In this document: positions 1-8,784 of the stretch, one piece after another
How the letters are laid out: each line of letters starts with the position of its first letter
Position numbering within the stretch: position 1 is the stretch's first letter
Assembly (NCBI RefSeq): GCF_001635455.1
Contig: NZ_LWEH01000255.1
Coordinates: 124,001-188,000, forward strand
From: Vibrio sp. HI00D65
Lineage (GTDB): Bacteria; Pseudomonadota; Gammaproteobacteria; Enterobacterales; Vibrionaceae
Reading direction: 5' to 3'
DNA: 64,000 nt
The notes under the pieces: model-generated
Database searches by the model: none
The model's input: the letters and a program-made list of their open reading frames with translations, nothing else
What the model was told of the DNA's origin: nothing
Program-made: the position numbers and the translations under genes

Positions 1-1250
1 TTCAATCGAATCTCAGAGTTTGCAATAAAGGTTGCTTTTACCTTACCCGTTAGCGACTTAGATTGAGGCAACTTCACGGTACGCGCATTCTTGTGAACGC
101 CATTAACTAAGAATTCGTAGTGTAGGTGTGGACCAGTTACACGGCCTGTGCCGCCCAGAGTACCAATAGTTTGACCTTGTTTGACTCGCTGCCCTGTTTT
201 TACCATGCGCCTCTTCATATGCAGGTACTTAGTGATGTAAGTACTGCTGTGTCGGATGAACACGTAGTTACCGTTGAATTGGTTGTAGCCAGATTTCTGT
301 ACGATACCATCACCTGCTGCCCAGATAGGTGTGCCAACAGGTGCTGCATAGTCGGTACCGCGGTGCGGGCGTACTTTGCCGGTGACTGGGTGCTTACGAC
401 GAGGGTTGAAGTTCGAGGTTACACGACGAAAATCGATAGGAGCGCGCAGAAAGGCTTTCTTCATTGCTCGGCCGTTTTCGTCGTAGTAGTTACCGCTCTT
501 ATCGTCTAATACCGCAGTAAATGAATCGCCTTGGTTGGTAAAAATGGCAGCCATGATTTTGCCACGGCCAATCACTTCGCCTTCAACCACTTTCTCTTGA
601 TATAAGATTTTAAAGTTGTCGTTCTTACGAATATCCAATGCAAAGTCGATATCCCAACCAAAGATACCTGCAAGTTCCATGATTTGATTGGCAGTTAGGC
701 CGGCACTGACACCTGCATTCCAGAAGTTGGAGGTTATATTGGCTTCGGCGTAGTTGTATTGGTAAGCGACTTCTTTTTTATCAAAATTTGAGGTGAATGA
801 ATCGCCGGATTTGGTGATTTTGAAGCTTTCAAACGCGCTAAGTTGTCGTTTGAGCTGAATAAGGTCGTTGTTTTCATCAAATCCGAATTGCAGCACATCA
901 CCAGGTCTTAGGTTTGAGAGCTGCTTTTTAATGTCTTTATTGGTATTGAGAAGATTGAGTAACAAACGGTATGAGAGACCAATACGTTCAAATAAAACAG
1001 AAGTGCTTTCGCCAGAGCGAACCGTGTATTTTTCCCATTTCAGGACAGCTGTTGGTGGTGCGTCATTCGAGCTTACTAGCGCGGAAGCATCGATGCTCAA
1101 AGGGTAATGTTTACCTACGACAAGTACGCCCGTATCGTCGCGCAAGCTGTTGACGTCGGGAAGTAAGAAAATCGCGATGAAAATTATGGCACTAAAAAAT
1201 GCGATAAAGGCCCGGTGCAATATAGGAAGGCGTGCAAAAATAGACAACAT
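1..1250 (-). CDS. mepM: M23 murein DD-endopeptidase, MepM/ShyC type (3' end outside window)
   Basis: Periplasmic, membrane-anchored zinc endopeptidase that cuts cross-links in peptidoglycan so the wall can grow. I translated the minus strand from the ATG at 1250; about 416 codons are present and the frame runs off the left edge. One membrane helix lies near residues 9-30, followed by a LysM/OapA-like domain starting around residue 60 and a C-terminal M23 domain. Metal ligand motifs are visible as HRGTDYA (HxxxD) and HLHYE. It is divergent from tyrS across 129 bp. From memory, V. cholerae has the ShyC endopeptidase next to a tyrS gene, which fits. Family assignment is firm; the choice between MepM, ShyA and ShyC names rests on gene order. 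Confidence 0.93.
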   Translation of the reverse strand, partial: MLSIFARLPILHRAFIAFFSAIIFIAIFLLPDVNSLRDDTGVLVVGKHYPLSIDASALVSSNDAPPTAVLKWEKYTVRSGESTSVLFERIGLSYRLLLNLLNTNKDIKKQLSNLRPGDVLQFGFDENNDLIQLKRQLSAFESFKITKSGDSFTSNFDKKEVAYQYNYAEANITSNFWNAGVSAGLTANQIMELAGIFGWDIDFALDIRKNDNFKILYQEKVVEGEVIGRGKIMAAIFTNQGDSFTAVLDDKSGNYYDENGRAMKKAFLRAPIDFRRVTSNFNPRRKHPVTGKVRPHRGTDYAAPVGTPIWAAGDGIVQKSGYNQFNGNYVFIRHSSTYITKYLHMKRRMVKTGQRVKQGQTIGTLGGTGRVTGPHLHYEFLVNGVHKNARTVKLPQSKSLTGKVKATFIANSEIRL

Positions 1251-1379
1251 GTTCCGGTTCGTTCTGTAAATATGATGAAAATCGGCGACGGAATAGTGTA
1301 ACTGGTTTCAAAATACATCGCTATTCAAGTAAGATGTCTAACTATTATATTTTTGCCAAATCTGTGGGAGTGAACAAGA

Positions 1380-2567
1380 ATGGCGAGTATTGAAGCTGCA
1401 CTAGCCGAGATCAAACGTGGCGTAGAAGAACTTATTCCAGAAGACGAGCTGATTGCTAAATTAAAAGAAGGTCGTCCTTTACGTATTAAACTGGGTGCCG
1501 ATCCAACGGCTCCAGATATCCACCTAGGCCATACGGTTATCTTTAACAAGCTTCGTGCTTTCCAAGAGCTTGGTCATGAAGTGACATTCCTGATTGGTGA
1601 TTTCACTGCAATGGTTGGTGACCCATCAGGTAAAAACTCAACGCGTCCACCACTAAGCCGTGAAGACGTATTGAAGAATGCTGAAACTTACAAAGAGCAA
1701 GTATTCAAAATTCTAGATCCTGCGAAAACACAAATTCGCTTCAACTCTGAGTGGCTATCTGAGCTTGGCGCAGAAGGCATGATTCGTCTTGCTTCTAACC
1801 AAACTGTTGCTCGTATGCTTGAGCGTGATGACTTCAAAAAGCGTTACGCTGGTGGTCAACCGATCGCTATTCACGAATTTATGTACCCACTTCTACAAGG
1901 TCACGACTCAGTTGCACTAGAGAGCGACGTTGAGCTTGGCGGTACTGACCAGAAGTTCAACCTTCTAATGGGTCGTGAACTGCAAAAAGCGGCAGGTCAA
2001 AAACCACAAGCGGTACTGATGATGCCACTGCTTGTTGGTCTAGACGGCGTTAAGAAGATGTCTAAGTCAGCACACAACTACATCGGTATCAGCGAAGCAC
2101 CAAGCGAGATGTTTGGTAAGATCATGTCTATCTCTGATGACCTAATGTGGAGCTACTACGAGCTTCTTTCTTTCCGTCCGCTTGAAGAAGTGGCTGAGTT
2201 GAAAGCTGGCGTTGAAGCGGGTAAAAACCCACGTGACGTTAAAGTACTTCTGGCTAAAGAGATCATTGCTCGTTTCCACAGTGAAGCGGATGCTGATGCA
2301 GCAGAGCAAGAGTTCGTTAACCGCTTTGCTAAAAACCAAGTGCCAGACGATATGCCTGAGTTCGAATTCGAAGCAGGCCTACCAATCGCTAACGTTCTAA
2401 AAGAAGCAGGCCTAGTAAACTCGACTTCTGATGCAATGCGTATGATCAAGCAGGGTGCTGCTAAGATCGAAGGCGAGAAAGTTGAAGACAACAAACTGGT
2501 ACCTGAAGCGGGTACTGCAGTTTATCAAGTAGGTAAGCGTAAGTTTGCTCGTATTACTATCAAGTAA
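1380..2567 (+). CDS. tyrS: Tyrosyl-tRNA synthetase (short, TyrRS-Z-like form)
   Basis: Charges tRNA-Tyr with tyrosine in the cytoplasm. The class I signatures are present: HLGH at residues 48-51 and KMSKS at 226-230. A C-terminal S4 RNA-binding domain covers roughly residues 330-395. At 395 residues it is shorter than E. coli TyrS (424) and fits the second TyrRS lineage seen in Haemophilus and Vibrio. The start follows GGGAG in the upstream sequence. The gene is single and ends in its own intrinsic terminator. Confidence 0.97.
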   Translation: MASIEAALAEIKRGVEELIPEDELIAKLKEGRPLRIKLGADPTAPDIHLGHTVIFNKLRAFQELGHEVTFLIGDFTAMVGDPSGKNSTRPPLSREDVLKNAETYKEQVFKILDPAKTQIRFNSEWLSELGAEGMIRLASNQTVARMLERDDFKKRYAGGQPIAIHEFMYPLLQGHDSVALESDVELGGTDQKFNLLMGRELQKAAGQKPQAVLMMPLLVGLDGVKKMSKSAHNYIGISEAPSEMFGKIMSISDDLMWSYYELLSFRPLEEVAELKAGVEAGKNPRDVKVLLAKEIIARFHSEADADAAEQEFVNRFAKNQVPDDMPEFEFEAGLPIANVLKEAGLVNSTSDAMRMIKQGAAKIEGEKVEDNKLVPEAGTAVYQVGKRKFARITIK

Positions 2568-2589
2568 TAACGCACATCAATGATTGAAT

Positions 2590-2616
2590 AAAAGGCATCT
2601 ACGGATGCCTTTTTTA
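2590..2616 (+). terminator. Intrinsic terminator of tyrS
   Basis: AAAAGGCAT pairs with ATGCCTTTT around a 6-nt loop and is followed by a T-run, 22 bp after the tyrS stop codon. Confidence 0.88.
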
Positions 2617-2654
2617 TTGACACAAAGTTGACGAAGAACTTTTTACAGGATTGC

Positions 2655-2990
2655 TACACTATGCGCGCTGTCGAGCTGACAGTAATTTTGGAGATTTTTA
2701 TGAACAATACCGACCATCCTCCTAGTTTGAATGGAGAAGAATAACCTGTCTCGGTATTGATCTATTGTCCTGCCGTTCAGGTAGGGTATCTTTGTTTTCC
2801 CCTCATTCTTTTCCACACTCTAGATTCTAACAAGTAGACACATCAGTGCTTTAAGCTCTTGGTGCGCTCAGTTATATGCTTTATGTATCGAATTATACGC
2901 TCTTGGTGTATACCGCTTTATGTTTGTGAAGTACTCACTGTAGGCTACTTGTTTTGATGGTCGTTACCTTTGCCAATCGGGAGATTCGCC
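2655..2990 (+). promoter_or_regulatory. Promoter and structured leader of the mgtE gene
   Basis: A TG-N-TACACT element (extended -10, hexamer 2655-2660) would start a transcript near 2667, about 324 nt before mgtE. The -35 is poor (TTGACG at 2628-2633 is too far). CAATACCGA (2705-2713) and TCGGTATTG (2751-2759) form a perfect 9-bp inverted repeat around a small ORF. A second ATACCG (2910-2915) could compete for the same 3' arm, and it overlaps the small dyad TATAC/GTATA (2894-2898, 2908-2912). The stretch about 2785-2835 is C/T-rich and G-poor, like a Rho loading site. GCTCTTGGTG occurs twice. The layout resembles a peptide-controlled attenuator; function is inferred. Confidence 0.5.
2700..2744 (+). 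CDS. Putative 14-residue leader peptide upstream of mgtE
   Basis: Short ORF coding for MNNTDHPPSLNGEE, with a good ribosome binding site (GGAG at 2690-2693, 6 nt before the ATG). It has a Pro-Pro pair after an acidic residue and ends in Glu-Glu. Such runs are known to destabilise translating ribosomes at low Mg2+, as in the Salmonella mgtA leader peptide MgtL. Codons 2-5 form the 5' arm of the hairpin 2705-2713/2751-2759, and a ribosome at the stop codon would cover part of the 3' arm. The peptide itself probably has no function beyond being translated. No homologue could be checked. Confidence 0.55.
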   Translation: MNNTDHPPSLNGEE

Positions 2991-3836
2991 ATGACGGTAA
3001 TGAACAACACTTTTTTATCTATTGAAGCTCTGTACTCAGAGCAAGACATCCAAGCTGTATCAAATGCATTTCAGCAATATGGGCGTGAACAGCAGGTCAG
3101 GCTTTTGAACTGTATGCCGCTTGAGGATGCAGTACTTGTGTTAGGGCAATGCTCTTTAAGTACGATTCAAGCTCTACTTAGTGAGTTAGAGGAGCAAGGC
3201 TTTGAAAAGCGCTCGCGACATCTAGCTCACCAACTAGGGCTAATCTATTCAGAGGTTGAGCCTCAACAAGGTTACCTTTCTACAGGTGTATTAAGCCATG
3301 TTAGACAGCGTATTGGTTGGATTATTTCGCTGGCACTGCTAGGTATCGTCTCTGGGCTTATCATCGCTCAGTACGAAGACATCCTAAGCCAATTGGTGCT
3401 TCTGGCTATCTACATGCCAGTCATCGCCGCGGCAGGTGGTAACACGGGAACTCAAGCCGCCACTCTGGTAATTAGAGCCTTAGCCACTGGTGAGGTGAAG
3501 AAACGCCAGTGGGCCAATGTTCTGTGGAAAGAATTTAGAGTGGCTATTTGTTTAGCACTGGCGATTGCAGCGGTAATGATTGGACGTATCTTGCTGTTCA
3601 GTGAAAACCAATCCACTGGTGGTTATGGCATTAATATGATTGCCTTTGCTATCGCGGTTGCTCTGTTTATCCAGGTGACCATTTCAACGGTTCTCGGTGG
3701 TGGGTTGCCTATTGTAGCTCGTTTTTTCAAGTTGGACCCTGCGGTGTTGGTGAGCCCAGTATTAGCGTCAATAGTAGACATCTCAGGGATGTGGATCTAT
3801 TTCAGCGTCGTAAATGCGTTTTTAGGCATTGCCTAG
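2991..3836 (+). CDS. mgtE: MgtE-type Mg2+ channel/transporter lacking CBS domains
   Basis: Inner-membrane Mg2+ channel. The start at 2991 was chosen over an upstream in-frame TTG (2970) because GGGAG lies 7 nt before it; this gives 281 residues. Residues about 1-105 are soluble and resemble a reduced MgtE N domain. Five membrane helices follow, with the family signature GGNTGTQ after PVIAAA, and an Asp in the last helix (IVDISG) where the Thermus channel has its Mg2+-binding Asp. Full-length MgtE is near 450 residues; here the paired CBS domains that sense cytoplasmic Mg2+ are absent. The frame is intact, so this looks like a natural short form and not a truncation. Confidence 0.88.
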   Translation: MTVMNNTFLSIEALYSEQDIQAVSNAFQQYGREQQVRLLNCMPLEDAVLVLGQCSLSTIQALLSELEEQGFEKRSRHLAHQLGLIYSEVEPQQGYLSTGVLSHVRQRIGWIISLALLGIVSGLIIAQYEDILSQLVLLAIYMPVIAAAGGNTGTQAATLVIRALATGEVKKRQWANVLWKEFRVAICLALAIAAVMIGRILLFSENQSTGGYGINMIAFAIAVALFIQVTISTVLGGGLPIVARFFKLDPAVLVSPVLASIVDISGMWIYFSVVNAFLGIA

Positions 3837-3874
3837 CGCCTATTAAATAGTAACAGCACTTCGAAAATAAAAGT

Positions 3875-3910
3875 GGCGCTGAAGATTTAAGATCTTCAGC
3901 GCCATTTTTT
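3875..3910. terminator. Bidirectional terminator between mgtE and dacB
   Basis: GGCGCTGAAGAT and ATCTTCAGCGCC form a 12-bp perfect stem. A T-run follows on the plus strand, and an A-rich stretch precedes it, which is a T-run on the minus strand. Confidence 0.9.
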
Positions 3911-3944
3911 GTTGTGTAGTAAAAAGCTTACAACAAACTGCTCG

Positions 3945-5378
3945 TTATTTGGATTGGCTCTGTGTTTGACTATATTCAATCACATCTTTATAAAAAGCAC
4001 GTTCAAACTGCGTAATCGGCGCTTCCACTGGTTTGTCTGGGTCCTGCTCTTCAGGGAAGTAATCACGAACAAACTGTACGAATAGAGAGCTTGGCTTCCC
4101 TGACTCATCTAAACCATACCCCGCCATATTGTAGGTTCCGTACAGAGAGCCACTTTTAGCTATGATATTACTCTGAATCGGTGTCTTCCTCATGCTTTGT
4201 CGATACTTAAGCGTCCCATTTATACCAGATATTGGCATGGCGTTGATTAGGTTGAGCTGTGAGTCGCTTTCCCAGATATAACGAAGCACTTTAGCCATGG
4301 TCTGCGGTCTCATTCGGTTGTTTCTCGATAAACCAGAACCATCAACGAGCTGCGCTTTGCTGAGGTTGATATTCGCTTTAGTCAGTAGTATCTGTTTTAT
4401 TGCTTGAGTACCGTTATTGAAACTGCCCGGCTGCACATAAAACCTTGCTCCCAAGGTTTTGGTGAGGTTGTCTGCGATCAGGTTATCTGATTTTTTTAGC
4501 ATGGTATCGAGCAGCTCTGGAAGTTTCGCTGAGTGGTGGCTAGCCACTAATGTCGTTTTGTTTGTGCCTTTTTTAGCTCCAATGATTACATCCCCCTTTA
4601 CTTGTATTTTCAGCTCTTTAAGTAATGAGTTCACCACATGAGAGGTGTAAAGCTCAGGGTTTTGAATGGCGAACTTAAGGGGAAGAGGCTTCTTACGTTC
4701 CACTAAGCAACCGGAGAGTGTGTAAGAGTTGTTTGGCGTGGTGATGAGCTCTAAGTCGCACTGGGTGGCTTTTTGTCCAGAGCGCGTCACAGTAGCTGCA
4801 TTGGTTGTCACTTCTATTGGATAATGAGCTGGAATATAGACGCGGGTGCTGCCGTTATTTTTTGTATAAATAGAGGCTTGTGCGCAATTGCTGTCTAAGG
4901 TCATTGCACTAGAAGGCGCACTGTAACAAACGCCTAGAATGTCCCAAGGCCACCCCACCGCTCGTTGATAGCCAGTATAAGCCGTGTTATCCAAGTATAA
5001 GTTGCCTTTGATGGTCCTGGATTGAGACTTAGCGTACCGAGCTAACAGGCTTTTTAGCTGTTCACGTTGCAGAGTTGGGTCGCCGCTAAATGAAATGATT
5101 GAATCACTACCAGATCGAGTAATGCTGGTGGTGTAATAAAAGTTGTCGCCTAGCTCTAATTTAGCCGCTAAAGCCGTCACCAGTTTTAACGTGCTGGCTG
5201 GCGGATAAAAGCCATCACTGTTGGTATTCATTTTATTTGGACGGCCACTTAATGATTCTAAGATTAGACTTGTGCTACTACCATCGGGCAGTGTATCAAG
5301 AGGGTCGTATGCGAAAGCGTTGATAGATAAAGTGCTAATGGAAAAACTACATAGCAGTATTGTGGATAGAAGGCGCAT
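3945..5378 (-). CDS. dacB: D-alanyl-D-alanine carboxypeptidase/endopeptidase (PBP4, S13 family)
   Basis: Periplasmic penicillin-binding protein that trims terminal D-Ala and cuts cross-links in peptidoglycan. The 477-residue product begins with a signal peptide (cleavage probably after AFA, residues 21-23). The three penicilloyl-serine motifs are present: SxxK at S62-K65, SxN as SDN at 297-299, and K(S/T)G as KSG at 408-410. The long insertion between the first two motifs is typical of class C PBPs. It lies between mgtE (convergent) and ompU (same strand, with its own terminator between), so it is probably transcribed on its own. Confidence 0.95.
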   Translation of the reverse strand: MRLLSTILLCSFSISTLSINAFAYDPLDTLPDGSSTSLILESLSGRPNKMNTNSDGFYPPASTLKLVTALAAKLELGDNFYYTTSITRSGSDSIISFSGDPTLQREQLKSLLARYAKSQSRTIKGNLYLDNTAYTGYQRAVGWPWDILGVCYSAPSSAMTLDSNCAQASIYTKNNGSTRVYIPAHYPIEVTTNAATVTRSGQKATQCDLELITTPNNSYTLSGCLVERKKPLPLKFAIQNPELYTSHVVNSLLKELKIQVKGDVIIGAKKGTNKTTLVASHHSAKLPELLDTMLKKSDNLIADNLTKTLGARFYVQPGSFNNGTQAIKQILLTKANINLSKAQLVDGSGLSRNNRMRPQTMAKVLRYIWESDSQLNLINAMPISGINGTLKYRQSMRKTPIQSNIIAKSGSLYGTYNMAGYGLDESGKPSSLFVQFVRDYFPEEQDPDKPVEAPITQFERAFYKDVIEYSQTQSQSK

Positions 5379-5421
5379 AGAAGATTGTCTTGGATGGCTG
5401 ATATTTTCAGTATACAGATAT

Positions 5422-5450
5422 AAAAAACGCCCGCTAGAGAGCGGGCGTTT
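5422..5450 (-). terminator. Intrinsic terminator of ompU
   Basis: AAACGCCCGCT (5425-5435) pairs with AGCGGGCGTTT (5440-5450) around an AGAG loop; a T-run follows on the minus strand. Confidence 0.9.
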
Positions 5451-5486
5451 TGATTCTTAATTAACTAATCAATCAGATAATCAGAA

Positions 5487-6530
5487 TTAGAAGTCGTAAC
5501 GTAGACCTAGAGCGATTTCGTCTTCAGCATCAGCTTTAGATGCTGTACCAGTAACTAGCTTAGTTGTATCACCAAACTTGTCGCCTTCAGAAATTAGGTT
5601 GAAGTTGTACGAGATGTACGTACGGAAGTTCGGTTTGAAGTAGTAAGTTGCATCGATAGCAACGTTATCAGCAGCTGTCTCGTTATCGAACTCAGCGTTG
5701 TTGTACGTTAGCGTGAATGCAGTCTTGTCTAGTGTGTATGCTGTTGCGAATTCGTAACCAGTGTAATCACCGTTCTTCTTCGCTAGTTCACCGTCTGTGA
5801 AAGTACCTGCAAAGTATAGAGACTCAATGCGGTAAGATGCAGCAAGCATGTACTCGTTTTGCTCGTTTTGGTCAGCGTAACCAGCACCTAGATCAAAGCC
5901 AGAATCGCCGATTGAGTAGATACCAGATAAAGAGTAGCCATCTTCGTTGTTATCAGTGAAGTCGCCTGCAGTTTCAGAACGGTCAGCGAAACGGTAGCTT
6001 GCTTTAACTGCTAGGTCTTGGAATTCACCTTTGTAAGAAAGCATGTTGTCAGTGCGGTCTGCTGCAGCAATTTTGTATGCTGCTGAGTTACCGTGGTAAG
6101 ACATGATATCGGTGAAGTCAGTGATTACGCCTAGTGCACCATCGTTTTTACCGTAAGTTACTTCACCGAAGTTACCGCCGATACCAGCGTACGTGTAACG
6201 GTTGTCAATCGTATCATTACCACTCTTATCTACACCATTTGTATCACGGTCCGCAGTAGTGAATTCACCTTCGTAGAAACCAACACCGTATAGGCCGTCT
6301 TGGATTTCAACTTTACCTAGGAAGTTAAGACGTACACGTGTTTTGTCTTCAGCTTTGCCATCTTTTAGAGATAGACGTGCTTCAGCACGGCCACCGATCT
6401 CTAGAGAAGTGCCGTTAGAGCTGTATACAGAAGTGCCGTCGATACCACCAGCTTGTTTACCTTCCGCTGCTACTGCGTTAGTAGCAAGAGCTGCAGCAGA
6501 TACAGCAAGCGCGATCATAGTCTTGTTCAT
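5487..6530 (-). CDS. ompU: Outer-membrane general porin OmpU
   Basis: Trimeric beta-barrel porin for small solutes. The 347-residue product has a signal peptide ending ...NAVA, a Gly/Asp/Asn-rich barrel with alternating beta strands, and the C-terminal Phe (LRYDF) recognised by the BAM machinery. The start follows a stretch with AGGAAAT. Codon use is strongly biased, as expected for an abundant protein. In V. cholerae ompU is activated by ToxR; I see the same dacB-ompU-greA order here, but did not identify a ToxR box with confidence. Surface loops are rich in charged residues and are the likely variable parts. Confidence 0.95.
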   Translation of the reverse strand: MNKTMIALAVSAAALATNAVAAEGKQAGGIDGTSVYSSNGTSLEIGGRAEARLSLKDGKAEDKTRVRLNFLGKVEIQDGLYGVGFYEGEFTTADRDTNGVDKSGNDTIDNRYTYAGIGGNFGEVTYGKNDGALGVITDFTDIMSYHGNSAAYKIAAADRTDNMLSYKGEFQDLAVKASYRFADRSETAGDFTDNNEDGYSLSGIYSIGDSGFDLGAGYADQNEQNEYMLAASYRIESLYFAGTFTDGELAKKNGDYTGYEFATAYTLDKTAFTLTYNNAEFDNETAADNVAIDATYYFKPNFRTYISYNFNLISEGDKFGDTTKLVTGTASKADAEDEIALGLRYDF

Positions 6531-7045
6531 GTTATAATTTCCTAATTACTGTCCATAGAAGTTTTTATTAAGGATTTGAACCCTTTTGTGTATTGCCCGT
6601 ATTAATCAGGCTTCATAACCATGATTAGATCAGAAGTCTGAAAAATGCCAGTGCAATCCATGGGTTACTTTTTACCTCTAAAGTTCAATTGTCAGTTAGT
6701 AAAATGATATAAAACCAAAAAATGAACACTGTTTTATTATATTCTTTGTTGTTTAAGTTTCTGTTTTATATGGTTTTTTATTAAAGTGTGATCTGCGTTT
6801 ATTTTGTTTGTTTTTTGTTTTTTTAGGTGTTTATTTTTCGGCTTATTGATTTGAGGGTTATTATTCAATTTTGTGATGTCTGTAATTTAGACCTAGATAC
6901 AGCTTTTAAAACGCAAAGTGGAATAAAGATGATTTAGCCATAAAGTTTGTTTACACTAAGCCAAATCGTTTTGTTTCTACTACCCAATAAAATAAGTTGG
7001 GTGTATTTATGTTGGCCAAAGAAAGCTTTGGCATAGAGGTAAAAA
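6531..7045. other. Long AT-rich ompU-greA intergenic region
   Basis: 515 bp between divergent ompU and greA with no credible ORF. It is very AT-rich, with T-runs near 6780-6840, as expected for a porin control region bound by ToxR or H-NS type proteins (inference). Close to greA there are two hairpins: ACCCAA/TTGGGT around 6983-7001, and GCCAAAG/CTTTGGC around 7015-7032. They could be parts of a greA leader; neither is followed by a clear T-run. Confidence 0.6.
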
Positions 7046-7519
7046 ATGGAAAAGGTTCCAATGACAGTACGTGGCGCTCAGCAGCTACGTGACGAATTAG
7101 ATCGCCTACTCAAGCTACGCCCTGTTATCTCAGCAGCTATTGGTGAAGCACGTGAACTAGGTGATTTAAAAGAGAACGCTGAATACCACGCTGCGCGTGA
7201 AGAACAGGGTATCTGTGAAGCTCAAATCCGCGACATTGAATATAAACTTTCAATGGCTCAGATCATCGATGTAACTCAGATGGAAAATACGGGTAAGATT
7301 ATCTTTGGTACAACAGTCACTCTAATTGATGTTGATACAGACGAAGAGTACCGTTACCAAATCGTTTCTGAAGACGAAGCCGATATCAAAACTGGCCGTA
7401 TCTCAGTGAAGTCACCAATTGCTCGTGGTCTTATCGGTAAGATGGAAGGCGACGAAGTAATGATTTCGACTCCTGGCGGTGATAAAGATTACGAAATTGA
7501 CAAAGTAGAATATATCTAA
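7046..7519 (+). CDS. greA: Transcript cleavage factor GreA
   Basis: Binds the secondary channel of RNA polymerase and stimulates cleavage of backtracked RNA. The 157 residues match the family length (158 in E. coli). An N-terminal coiled coil covers about residues 1-75, with the acidic tip at the helix turn (GDLKENAEYHAA), followed by a C-terminal FKBP-like domain. The start is preceded by GAGGT. The gene stands alone, divergent from ompU and convergent with yhbY. Confidence 0.97.
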   Translation: MEKVPMTVRGAQQLRDELDRLLKLRPVISAAIGEARELGDLKENAEYHAAREEQGICEAQIRDIEYKLSMAQIIDVTQMENTGKIIFGTTVTLIDVDTDEEYRYQIVSEDEADIKTGRISVKSPIARGLIGKMEGDEVMISTPGGDKDYEIDKVEYI

Positions 7520-7545
7520 TTGAATTTTCTTTGTTTCTGATAAGT

Positions 7546-7572
7546 AAAAAGGTCGCTAAATGCGACCTTTTC
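7546..7572. terminator. Bidirectional terminator between greA and yhbY
   Basis: AAAAGGTCGC (7547-7556) and GCGACCTTTT (7562-7571) form a perfect stem flanked by A- and T-runs on opposite sides. Confidence 0.88.
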
Positions 7573-7645
7573 CGTTTCTCACGCTACACTAAAAGATAAG
7601 CGCACTGGCTATCCTTCTGTGAAGCTAGCTGATTAAATGGCTAAC

Positions 7646-7942
7646 TTACTTACGTGGAATCTCGATTTTACGTGCTTCTGATTGACGGAATAGTACTAGA
7701 ACTTTACCGATAGTCTGTACTTTCTCAGCTTTAGTTTCACGTACAATTGCATCGATAATTAGCTGCTTAGTTTCACGGTCTTCTGATGCAACTTTAATTT
7801 TGATCAGTTCGTGGTGATCTAGAGCTAATTCGATTTCCGCTAGAACAGCTTCAGTAAGTCCATTTGCGCCCATTAGCACTACAGGTTTTAAACTGTGAGC
7901 CAGGCCCTTTAGATGCTGCTTTTGTTTGGTGCTTAGGTTCAT
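7646..7942 (-). CDS. yhbY: Ribosome assembly RNA-binding protein YhbY
   Basis: Small 98-residue CRM-domain protein that binds pre-50S ribosomal RNA. The typical start (LSTKQKQHLKGLAHSLKP) and the GANGLTEAV segment of the CRM RNA-binding fold are present. It is divergent from rlmE, another 50S-related gene, across 114 bp. The same pairing is found in E. coli. Confidence 0.95.
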   Translation of the reverse strand: MNLSTKQKQHLKGLAHSLKPVVLMGANGLTEAVLAEIELALDHHELIKIKVASEDRETKQLIIDAIVRETKAEKVQTIGKVLVLFRQSEARKIEIPRK

Positions 7943-8056
7943 TACGCGGCCAATTTTCTTTACTATTAGGGTTGAAAAAACCTATTTTAACGCCATCTAA
8001 TGCTGAAGACTATAATTTATTCGGCAATTAGTACTTTCCTCCACTTTAGGTATCCA

Positions 8057-8686
8057 ATGAGCAAACAGAAACACTCGGCCAGTTCAGGCCGTTGGTTGAA
8101 GGAACACTTCGACGACAAGTACGCAAACGAAGCAAGAAAGAAAGGCTATCGCTCACGTGCTTATTTCAAAATGGAAGAGATTCAAACGAAAGATAAATTG
8201 CTGTCTCCAGGGATGACCGTTGTGGATTTAGGTGCAGCGCCTGGTGGTTGGTCTCAATATGCTGCTAAGATTGTTGGAGACAACGGACAAATCATTGCGT
8301 GTGACTTGTTACCAATGGATCCGATTGCTGGTGTTAGCTTCTTACAGGGAGATTTTCGCGAAGACGCTGTTCTTGAAGCCTTATTGGAACGTATACAACC
8401 AAATATGGTTGATGTCGTGATGTCAGATATGGCACCTAATATAGCGGGCAACAACTCTGTAGATCAGCCTAGAGCTATGTATTTAGTTGAATTAGCTTTG
8501 GATATGTGTCGACAAGTTCTATCTACCGATGGTAGTTTTGTTGTAAAAGTATTCCAAGGCGAAGGGTTTGATCAATACGTTAAAGACGTCCGTGAGATGT
8601 TTAAAACGGTGAAAGTCAGAAAACCCGACTCTTCTCGAGCTCGTTCTCGTGAAGTGTTTATCGTAGCCACTGGTTACAAAGGTTAA
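8057..8686 (+). CDS. rlmE: 23S rRNA 2'-O-ribose methyltransferase RlmE (FtsJ/RrmJ)
   Basis: Methylates U2552 in the A-loop of 23S rRNA with S-adenosylmethionine. The frame is open from 8000, but the ATG at 8057 matches the family start (MSKQKHSASSGRWL) and yields 209 residues, equal to E. coli RlmE. SAM-binding motif I is DLGAAPGGWSQ near residue 55. The Lys and Asp of the catalytic tetrad are visible in RSRAYFK and SDMAP. It is followed by ftsH after 98 bp, as in E. coli. Confidence 0.96.
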   Translation: MSKQKHSASSGRWLKEHFDDKYANEARKKGYRSRAYFKMEEIQTKDKLLSPGMTVVDLGAAPGGWSQYAAKIVGDNGQIIACDLLPMDPIAGVSFLQGDFREDAVLEALLERIQPNMVDVVMSDMAPNIAGNNSVDQPRAMYLVELALDMCRQVLSTDGSFVVKVFQGEGFDQYVKDVREMFKTVKVRKPDSSRARSREVFIVATGYKG

Positions 8687-8784
8687 CGATTCTCTTCCAA
8701 GAGTGAGAGTTAACAATATGGCTACAGGTTACAAACTGTAGTACCCTACCTTTAATTACAATTAGTTATCGAGAGGCTGACACC

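Noticed and set aside
126..509. Plus-strand ORF of 127 codons and others to 1153
   Set aside because: They lie antisense to the M23 endopeptidase, which has clear family motifs in the minus frame.
2667..2990. M-box Mg2+ riboswitch before mgtE
   Set aside because: I cannot find the conserved M-box core; the leader ORF and stem explain the region better.
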